Shown here: positions 1 through 4,269 of the stretch, in pieces
Numbering within the stretch: the stretch's first letter is position 1
Layout: each line of letters begins with the position of its first letter
Assembly: GCA_030040475.1 (NCBI GenBank)
Contig: JASHTQ010000034.1
Coordinates: forward strand, 1 to 6,643
DNA length: 6,643 nt
From: Streptosporangiaceae bacterium
GTDB lineage: Bacteria; Actinomycetota; Actinomycetes; Streptosporangiales; Streptosporangiaceae
Direction: 5' to 3'
Notes under the pieces: generated by a model
The model's database searches: none
Seen by the model: the letters and a program-made list of their open reading frames with translations, nothing else
What the model was told of the DNA's origin: nothing
Position numbers and translations under genes: made by a program

Positions 1-1
1 C

Positions 2-511
2 AAGCATATCGACACCACAGCGGGCATCGTCCGCGTCGAGGTCGCCGTGGTCGAGCTGACCAACGGGGCACTCATCACCGGGCCGCCCAAGTCGGCATCT
101 GGCGTCCGCTGGATCAGCATCCCGCCGTTCCTGCTGCCCGACGTCATTGAGCACCTGGGGCAGTTCACCGGCACCGCCGAGAACTGCCTCGTCTTCACCG
201 GTCCCAAGGGCGCTCAGCTGCGGCGAAGCAACTTCACACGCCAATGGCGTAAAGCACTGGAAGCGGCCGGATTGACCGGCGTCCACTTCCACGACCTGCG
301 GCATACGGGCAACACGCTGGCCGGTGAGGCTGGCGGCAGCCTCCGCGAACTCATGGATCGGATGGGCCACAGCACCGCGCGCGCCGCGCTGATCTACCAG
401 CACCGCACGTCGCTGCGAGACAAGATGATCGCTGACGAGATCAGCAGGCGGGCCGAGGCCGAGCGCCCCCGATCGGGCACACAGCGGGCACGAGACGACC
501 GCGAGCCCTAA
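2..511 (+). CDS. Tyrosine recombinase (integrase), C-terminal catalytic part, 5' end outside window
   Basis: Site-specific recombinase of the phage/AICE integrase type, which cuts and rejoins DNA at attachment sites through a covalent 3'-phosphotyrosine. The frame is open from the left edge, so 169 residues are visible and the start lies outside; the GTG at 47 is internal. Visible catalytic parts are the beta-hairpin lysine in GPPKSASGVR, the HxxR box HDLRH (His codon at 290, Arg at 299), the GHST histidine (codon at 368) and the tyrosine nucleophile in LIYQH (codon at 395), nine residues after that histidine as usual. The first catalytic arginine should lie upstream. The tail after the tyrosine is charged, basic and unremarkable. 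The gene ends 54 bases before a tRNA-Gly 3' end, which suggests it serves an element integrated there and extending to the left. The family is certain; the element type (AICE, plasmid or prophage) is not visible. Confidence 0.93.
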   Translation, partial: KHIDTTAGIVRVEVAVVELTNGALITGPPKSASGVRWISIPPFLLPDVIEHLGQFTGTAENCLVFTGPKGAQLRRSNFTRQWRKALEAAGLTGVHFHDLRHTGNTLAGEAGGSLRELMDRMGHSTARAALIYQHRTSLRDKMIADEISRRAEAERPRSGTQRARDDREP

Positions 512-565
512 TGGCCGGTCCTGCGCTGCATTCGGAAAACATGGCGCTGGCTGCGCATTCTCTCT

Positions 566-611
566 TGGAGCGGGTGACGGGAATCGAACCCGCACTATCA
601 GCTTGGGAAGC
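566..611. other. Probable integration junction (attL/attR core) in the tRNA-Gly 3' half
   Basis: The 3' half of the tRNA gene (anticodon arm, T arm, acceptor and CCA) faces a tyrosine recombinase gene that ends at 511. Elements with such integrases commonly recombine within tRNA 3' ends and restore the gene, so the core site should lie in about 566-611. The second copy that would prove it is not in the window, so the limits are inferred. Confidence 0.42.
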
Positions 612-639
612 TGACGTTCTACCATTGAACTACACCCGC
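566..639 (-). tRNA. tRNA-Gly, anticodon CCC, CCA encoded
   Basis: Read on the minus strand from 639, the cloverleaf is complete. It has a 7-bp acceptor stem (GCGGGTG with CACCCGC), a 4-bp D stem (GTTC/GAAC), a 5-bp anticodon stem (TCAGC/GCTGA) with loop TTCCCAA, a 4-base variable loop and a T arm with loop TTCGATT. The discriminator is U, normal for bacterial tRNA-Gly, and CCA is encoded at 568-566. The anticodon lies at 607-605 and reads GGG codons. The body without CCA is 71 nt. A possible minus-strand -10 (TACGAT, 707-702) would give a leader of about 55 nt; no good -35 is visible. The gene is divergent from dcd. It is intact even though it probably hosts an integrated element. Confidence 0.97.
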
Positions 640-717
640 GCGCACTGGCGCTGCGTCGCCGCGGCTGTCGCCGAAGGAGCCTGCGCTGTGTTCGCCCAGA
701 CATCGTACCGGACCCGG

Positions 718-723
718 TAGGTT
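718..723 (+). promoter_or_regulatory. Candidate -10 element for leaderless dcd mRNA
   Basis: TAGGTT fits TANNNT and ends six bases before the GTG at 730, so transcription would start at or next to the start codon. No Shine-Dalgarno sequence precedes the GTG, which supports a leaderless mRNA, common in actinobacteria. No convincing -35 is seen 17-18 bases upstream. Confidence 0.4.
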
Positions 724-729
724 GCCAGG

Positions 730-1305
730 GTGCTCCTCTCCGATCGTGACATCAAGGCCGAGATCGAGTCCGGCCGGGTCAAGCTCGACCCGTACGAGCC
801 CGACCTGATCCAGCCGTCCAGCATCGATGTCCGGCTCGACCGGTACTTCAGGGTCTTCGAGAACCACCGCTATCCGCACATAGACCCCTCTGTGGAACAG
901 CCCGACCTGACCCGGCTGGTCGAGACCGAAGGCGAGGACCCCTTCGTCCTGCACCCGAACGAGTTCGTGCTGGCGTCCACCTACGAGATCGTGACGCTTC
1001 CCGACGACATCGCGGGCCGCCTGGAGGGCAAGAGCTCGCTCGGAAGGCTGGGCCTGCTCACGCACTCGACAGCGGGCTGGATCGATCCCGGGTTCTCTGG
1101 ACACGTGACCCTAGAGTTGTCCAACGTAGCGACACTGCCGATCAAACTCTGGCCGGGAATGAAGATTGGGCAGCTATGCCTGTTCCGCACCAGCTCTCCG
1201 GCCGAGCATCCTTACGGCTCGTCTGTCTACGGTTCCAGGTATCAGGACCAGCGAGGCCCTACCCCGTCACGCTCATACCTGAATTTCTATCGCGCCAAAG
1301 TATGA
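730..1305 (+). CDS. dcd: dCTP deaminase, dUMP-forming (bifunctional DCD-DUT type)
   Basis: Cytosolic enzyme that converts dCTP to dUMP, supplying thymidylate synthesis while keeping dUTP low. The 191 residues match the family's usual length of about 190. The core carries [20 protein letters not shown] and HVTLELSN, and the C-terminal tail HPYGSS...[10 protein letters not shown] closes over the active site in this family. Ser102, Arg106, Ala115, Asp119, Glu129 and Gln148 fall at the positions used in the M. tuberculosis bifunctional enzyme, with Glu129 the catalytic acid. TAG followed by W, instead of the TAH found in E. coli Dcd, also favours the bifunctional class, so the product should be dUMP, not dUTP. 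The GTG at 730 gives the canonical N-terminus MLLSDRDI; it lacks a ribosome binding site and is probably leaderless. The gene is single, divergent from tRNA-Gly and followed by a hairpin. The bifunctional assignment is inferred from motifs. Confidence 0.97.
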   Translation: MLLSDRDIKAEIESGRVKLDPYEPDLIQPSSIDVRLDRYFRVFENHRYPHIDPSVEQPDLTRLVETEGEDPFVLHPNEFVLASTYEIVTLPDDIAGRLEGKSSLGRLGLLTHSTAGWIDPGFSGHVTLELSNVATLPIKLWPGMKIGQLCLFRTSSPAEHPYGSSVYGSRYQDQRGPTPSRSYLNFYRAKV

Positions 1306-1349
1306 GCGGATTCCCTATTCCGGGCCCCGGCATTCCTGCGCAACTCCGC

Positions 1350-1383
1350 TGGGCCGTCCCGCCGCTTACAGCGGAACGGCCCA
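1350..1383. terminator. Hairpin between convergent dcd and the DUF397 gene, probable bidirectional terminator
   Basis: Outer arms TGGGCCGT (1350-1357) and ACGGCCCA (1376-1383) pair perfectly. Inside, CCGC (1362-1365) pairs with GCGG (1371-1374) around loop TTACA. It lies 44 bases after the dcd stop and 21 bases beyond the DUF397 stop, where both transcripts should end. No T-run follows on either strand, as is common for actinobacterial terminators, so its strength is uncertain. Confidence 0.65.
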
Positions 1384-1404
1384 ATGCCTTCCCCTGGCTC
1401 AGAG

Positions 1405-1608
1405 TCAGGCGCCATCTTTCTGTGCGGCTTGGACAAACGATCGGAAGGCGCGAGCGGAATAAAGCAGAATCGGCCCGTGCGGGTCCTTTGAGTCACGGAT
1501 AAGGATGCGGCCGCCTGCAGGCGCTAGCTCTACGCAGTCGCCATTATTCATGCTGCGTCGAGCTTTCCGCCAAGCGAGCTGGCGGAACTCAAGCTGTGTC
1601 AACGACAC
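1405..1608 (-). CDS. DUF397 domain small protein, partner of the upstream XRE regulator
   Basis: A 67-residue protein with the DUF397 pattern: LAWRKARRS near the N-terminus, NNGDCVELAP, a Gly-Gly turn, then IRDSKDPHGPILLY and a final helix (FRSFVQAAQ). DUF397 proteins are small, usually acidic actinomycete proteins encoded beside XRE/DUF5753 regulators; the WhiJ clusters of Streptomyces are the studied case, linked to control of development. Their biochemical role is unsettled; a toxin-antitoxin-like or co-regulator relation has been proposed. The start is GTG at 1608, with a strong ribosome binding site AAGGGG (1621-1616) at 7-base spacing. The XRE gene lies 86 bases upstream on the same strand, so the two may share a transcript. 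Confident for the family; the function is unknown. Confidence 0.9.
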   Translation of the reverse strand: MSLTQLEFRQLAWRKARRSMNNGDCVELAPAGGRILIRDSKDPHGPILLYSARAFRSFVQAAQKDGA

Positions 1609-1654
1609 AATAGAACCCCTTAGCTGTTAGTCAGCAAGCCTCGACAGCTGAAAT

Positions 1655-1668
1655 ATGGCGGTCGCCAT
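1655..1668. repeat. 14-bp inverted repeat between the XRE and DUF397 genes
   Basis: ATGGCG and CGCCAT flank a 2-base centre (GT) in the 86-base gap, about 47 bases upstream of the DUF397 start. It could be an operator for a DUF397 promoter or a short processing hairpin. The segment GTCGCCATT recurs at 1537-1545 inside the DUF397 gene, which weakens a specific operator role. Confidence 0.3.
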
Positions 1669-1694
1669 TCCGTCAGGTTCGGTCGAGCCTTAAT

Positions 1695-2576
1695 TCAGCT
1701 ATCACCCGGTACTGCGATGATTGCGGGATCGCTATAGCCCCTCGCAACCCTCTCCAGCAGTTCGATCGATTCTTGTGGATTCAATGCTACGCTACGCAGG
1801 TGTTCGAATACTTGCTGATATCTTGCGACATCCTGTGAGCGCTCTACATAGAGCCAGCCCACTAGGCCCTCAACATACACCACGCTGGACACGGAGCCCG
1901 CGAACTCAAGGATATTGAAGGTGCTATCCATCGCGGGATGGGCACCCACTGCATAGGGGATGGCTTGGATTGTTACGTTAGGTTGTTTTGCCGCTTCGAC
2001 GAGCCGGCCCAACTGCGCTCTCATGACTACAGGTCCACCGACCAAGCGATGCAGCACAGCCTCATCGAGCACGACTTCTAGAGATATCGGAGGGTTCTTC
2101 GCGAGGAGCAGCTGACGCGTTAGACGGACTTCGATGAGTTCATCGATTCGCTCTGCAGGGATTTTCGGCACATTGGCCTTGTGCATGGCGCGTGCATAAT
2201 CGGGCGTCTGCAGCAGTCCAGGCACTATCACAGACTGATAATACTTAATTCGTGCCGCTTCCGCCTCAAGCCCAACGTAGGTGGCGAAGTAGTCAAGGTC
2301 GTAGCTCTGCCACCAGCCCGTCTGTTTGCCCTCGCGCGCGAGTCGCATCATCCGATCACGTTCGGCCTTATCAGCCACCTCGTACAGGTCACACAAGTCA
2401 CGGATGTCTCTAGGGGTGGCAAGGCCGTGACCAGTTTCCATACGGCTCACCTTGCTCGGAGAGCACATGAGTCGCAGAGCAACCTGTTCTACCGTCAAAT
2501 TCTTCTTCTGGCGAAGAGCACGCAGGAGGGCACCTAGTTCGCGGCGGCGAACGGTGGGGCTGCGCACTTCTGGCAA
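1695..2576 (-). CDS. XRE-family helix-turn-helix regulator with DUF5753 domain (WhiJ-like)
   Basis: DNA-binding regulator of 293 residues, the usual size for this family. Residues 11-66 form an XRE/Cro HTH (RRELGALLRALRQKKNLTVE, then QVALRLMCSPSKVSRMETGH). Residues about 90-275 match DUF5753, with the hallmarks YYQSVIVPGLLQTPDYARA, RLTRQLLL, LDEAVLHRLVGG, IQAIPYAVGAHPAM and VVYVEGLVGWLY. These regulators act with small DUF397 proteins, and one lies 86 bases downstream. The start is taken as TTG at 2576 because AAGGAAG (2592-2586) precedes it by 9 bases; a GTG three codons later would be too far from that site. Codon use is more AT-rich than in the flanking genes (32 G+C in 1741-1800 against 40 in 5041-5100 within etfD), suggesting acquisition. 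A palindrome over the likely -10 suggests autoregulation. Targets are unknown. Confidence 0.92.
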   Translation of the reverse strand: MPEVRSPTVRRRELGALLRALRQKKNLTVEQVALRLMCSPSKVSRMETGHGLATPRDIRDLCDLYEVADKAERDRMMRLAREGKQTGWWQSYDLDYFATYVGLEAEAARIKYYQSVIVPGLLQTPDYARAMHKANVPKIPAERIDELIEVRLTRQLLLAKNPPISLEVVLDEAVLHRLVGGPVVMRAQLGRLVEAAKQPNVTIQAIPYAVGAHPAMDSTFNILEFAGSVSSVVYVEGLVGWLYVERSQDVARYQQVFEHLRSVALNPQESIELLERVARGYSDPAIIAVPGDS

Positions 2577-2646
2577 CAGAGGTCGCTTCCTTTCCCAGAT
2601 AGCTAACTAGGCCGGACCAGCCATCCCTACCTCTGGGACTGTGCTG

Positions 2647-2662
2647 ATCATACATGCATGAT
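2647..2662 (-). promoter_or_regulatory. Candidate operator palindrome over the -10 box of the XRE gene
   Basis: The 16-bp stretch reads ATCAT-n-CATG-n-ATGAT, symmetric at 14 of 16 positions. On the minus strand 2652-2647 reads TATGAT, a good -10 box, giving a start near 2640 and a leader of about 64 bases before the TTG at 2576. No clear -35 is present at 17-18 bases. A dimeric HTH protein bound here would block that promoter, so autoregulation is the simplest inference. Confidence 0.42.
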
Positions 2663-2762
2663 GCACTTGAGATAGGCACTTGCCATACTGCATTGCTAGA
2701 TGCACCATGAAAGCAGAACAGCAGGAGCATCCTCAAGCGACCCGCCGACAACGGGGTCGAGC

Positions 2763-2781
2763 GGTGACCCGGGGGGTTACC
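2763..2781. repeat. Inverted repeat GGTGACCC-GGG-GGGTTACC
   Basis: Two 8-base arms with one mismatch (a G-T wobble in RNA) around GGG. It lies in the non-coding stretch between the XRE gene and the plus-strand cluster. It could be an operator or a small hairpin; nothing else identifies it. Confidence 0.3.
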
Positions 2782-2891
2782 GAGATAAGGATCGCGTGCC
2801 GCCGAGGGAGGCGATGGTTTCGCCCGGGCGTCACCTTGGCCACGCGGTGGAGGGAGCGCTGCCATTTCACTTAGCCCGCGAAGACCGCGCA

Positions 2892-2928
2892 GCCCGCGTT
2901 CGCTCCCGTTGTGCCGGGGCGAGCGGGC
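2892..2928 (+). other. Strong GC-rich hairpin ahead of the zinc-motif/TraB-like cluster
   Basis: GCCCGC (2892-2897) pairs with GCGGGC (2923-2928), TCGC (2900-2903) with GCGA (2919-2922) and CCCG (2905-2908) with CGGG (2915-2918). That makes 14 pairs with a 2-base and a 1-base bulge and a 6-base loop (2909-2914). There is no T-run. It could be a leader structure, a terminator of upstream transcription, or chance in GC-rich DNA. The only start codon of the small frame at 2911 lies in the loop. Confidence 0.4.
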
Positions 2929-3069
2929 CATGGCCGGACATCCACGGCCGACGCGGCGAAGATCTGGACTCACGACGGCTACCCGCTGCGTGATACCCCA
3001 GACACGCCGCTGGGCCGGTGTTGCAGCACCGACCCAGCGAAACACTACCCACGCTCAGGACCGAGCTAG
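2911..3069 (+). CDS. Possible small protein, 52 aa, unknown function
   Basis: The frame opens with GTG at 2911 and ends with TAG at 3067-3069, 13 bases before the next gene's ATG. The C-terminal part reads like real protein: TADAAKIWTHDGYPLRD, then a Pro/Asp-rich stretch with a Cys-Cys pair (GRCCSTDPAKHYPRSGPS). Third positions are mostly G/C here (25 of 30 codons across 2875-2964), more than in the overlapping frames. No family is recognised, and there is no signal peptide or membrane segment. Weaknesses are the absent ribosome binding site and a start codon inside a hairpin loop; the frame stays open only back to a TAG at 2872-2874, with no other start. It could be a leaderless small gene, a mis-started gene or the 3' remnant of a longer decayed gene. 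Confidence 0.38.
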   Translation: MPGRAGHGRTSTADAAKIWTHDGYPLRDTPDTPLGRCCSTDPAKHYPRSGPS

Positions 3070-3082
3070 AAGGGCTAGCGAT

Positions 3083-3601
3083 ATGATCAACATTAGCAAC
3101 TCCATCAGCGAAGACAACCCCCCGTGGCCGCAGGACGCGGGGGCAGGGCGGTTGACGTTGGTCGAACCGTCGGTGGCGGCACGGGCGACCGGCTGTTCCG
3201 CCGAGGCGTGGACCGGGGACGCCGGAGTGCGGAGCCGGGATACCTGGACTCGGATCGGGGGTACTGTCACCACCATCGCCTGGGTGCTTGCCGGGTGGGT
3301 GAGCAGCATGCCGCGCCGATGGCTTAACCGGCTGTTCGAGAAGAACGACGCCGAGGCGTACTGGCGCGACTGGCAGATCATCAAGGTGCGCGGCGGGTTC
3401 GGGCGCCGGTACCGGGATCCGCGCTTTGACACGCTGGCGGCATGTTCGCTGTGCGGAGGCACGGGCACCAGGGCAGGCCAGCCGTGCTCGCCTTGCCTTG
3501 GCACGGGCAGGGTAGACACCGAGAGTACCGACAGGGCGGCGAACCAGGACACCGGCAACGTTGAGATTGAGGCACAGCGGCTCAGCGGCGAGGCGAGTTA
3601 G
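3083..3601 (+). CDS. Protein with DnaJ-like CxxCxGxG zinc motifs, unknown function
   Basis: A 172-residue protein with no full-length family I recognise. The N-terminal 50 residues are polar and probably disordered. Residues 58-73 (IGGTVTTIAWVLAGWV) are hydrophobic and could be a short membrane or membrane-associated helix. A basic, aromatic stretch follows (MPRRWLNRLF, AYWRDWQIIKVRGGFGRRY). Residues 121-142 carry two CxxCxGxG repeats, CSLCGGTG and CSPCLGTG (Cys121, 124, 135, 138), the pattern of the DnaJ zinc centre, able to bind one zinc. There is no J domain, so it is not a co-chaperone by itself. ATG 3083 is chosen because AGAAGGG (3068-3074) precedes it by 8 bases; the frame stays open upstream to 2909 without a better site. 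The stop lies two bases before the next gene, so the two are almost certainly co-transcribed. Confidence 0.82.
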   Translation: MINISNSISEDNPPWPQDAGAGRLTLVEPSVAARATGCSAEAWTGDAGVRSRDTWTRIGGTVTTIAWVLAGWVSSMPRRWLNRLFEKNDAEAYWRDWQIIKVRGGFGRRYRDPRFDTLAACSLCGGTGTRAGQPCSPCLGTGRVDTESTDRAANQDTGNVEIEAQRLSGEAS

Positions 3602-3603
3602 CC

Positions 3604-4263
3604 ATGGCGTCGGGACGGCCGCATCGGCCGAACGATCCCAGCGTGCTGGCAAGCGTGGAATGGGCCTTCAGCTCGGTCGCGCGGCCGGGGGTGCTTGGCC
3701 GGCTGTGGAACTGGCGGTACGAGGTCGGGCTGCTCTGCGGGCTGGCCGCGGTGGCGCTGGCCAGCGGGTACGTGCTCGGGGCGGTGTGGCTCATCGCGAT
3801 CATGGCGGTCGGGCTTGGGCTGCTCGCCGCCGGCCTGTCCTGGCCGACCTCGCGGCAGCGGCTGATTGCCAGGGCCTGGTGCATTATCACCCCGCACCGG
3901 GTCAGGACGGGGTGCGTGCACGCTTGGGTTCAGTCCAGGGACGGCAGGCTGCCGGTGGTCTTGTTCACGACCCAGGCTGAATTCGGCGAACGGGTGGTGC
4001 TGTGGTGCCGGGCGGGGATAACCGCGGCTGACCTCATCGCGGCCAGGGACATTCTGCGCAGTGCGTGCTGGGCCAGCGACGTGCGGGTGGTTGCCAGCGC
4101 GCGCTACCCGCACATCGTGGTGCTCGAGGTGGTACGGCGCGGGCCGACGGGGCAGCGGGAGGCCGTCGCCGAGGGGTGGCCGTACCGGGGAGAACCGGAC
4201 GGCGCCGACACCGAGGAGCCTGACTTGTATTCCGGGGCAGGACATCATCGGCCGCTCGGATAA
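3604..4263 (+). CDS. Two-TM protein resembling the N-terminal region of actinomycete TraB/FtsK-like transfer proteins; no ATPase
   Basis: A 219-residue membrane protein. Two adjacent transmembrane helices span about 41-60 and 62-79, followed by a cytoplasmic domain (about 85-180) containing ITPHRVRTGCVHAW, GRLPVVLF, GERVVLWCRAGITAADL, ARDILRSACWASDVRV and a strand ending VVLEVVRR. From memory, this order of helices and the CRAG-ITAxDL...VRV...EVVRR pattern occurs ahead of the FtsK/SpoIIIE motor in DNA-transfer proteins of actinomycete integrative elements. Here the frame ends in about 40 polar, acidic residues with no Walker motifs. It could be a truncated transfer gene or a stand-alone partner of such a motor. 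The ATG at 3604 follows the previous stop by two bases, with only a weak purine-rich site. Membrane topology is confident; the TraB relation is inferred. Confidence 0.75.
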   Translation: MASGRPHRPNDPSVLASVEWAFSSVARPGVLGRLWNWRYEVGLLCGLAAVALASGYVLGAVWLIAIMAVGLGLLAAGLSWPTSRQRLIARAWCIITPHRVRTGCVHAWVQSRDGRLPVVLFTTQAEFGERVVLWCRAGITAADLIAARDILRSACWASDVRVVASARYPHIVVLEVVRRGPTGQREAVAEGWPYRGEPDGADTEEPDLYSGAGHHRPLG

Positions 4264-4269
4264 GCAGGG

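Larger units (their letters stand above)
2577..2910. other. 334-base intergenic stretch with regulatory-looking repeats, no convincing gene
   Basis: The left part (to about 2700) is the AT-richest DNA here: 2641-2700 has 27 G+C in 60. It holds the likely XRE promoter and a palindrome. Open frames at 2700-2993 and 2707-2874 on the plus strand have rare codons (AGG, CGA, TTA), lack ribosome binding sites and resemble no family known to me. The inverted repeat at 2763-2781 lies inside, and a hairpin beginning at 2892 runs into the next feature. Confidence 0.5.

Noticed and set aside
536..556. Possible tRNA terminator on the minus strand (GCGC stem, 5-base loop, then TTTT four bases later)
   Set aside because: The stem has only four pairs and is a self-complementary GCGC, too weak to call.
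511..720. Plus-strand frame across the tRNA gene
   Set aside because: It reads through the antisense of tRNA-Gly; the overlap with the integrase stop is coincidental.
2410..3045. 211-residue minus-strand frame upstream of and overlapping the XRE gene
   Set aside because: It overlaps the HTH-coding part in another frame, shows no domain and runs through the likely promoter.
2867..3652. 261-residue minus-strand frame opposite the zinc-motif gene
   Set aside because: Low-complexity Ala/Arg/Pro sequence without a ribosome binding site; the plus strand carries paired CxxCxGxG motifs and a proper start.
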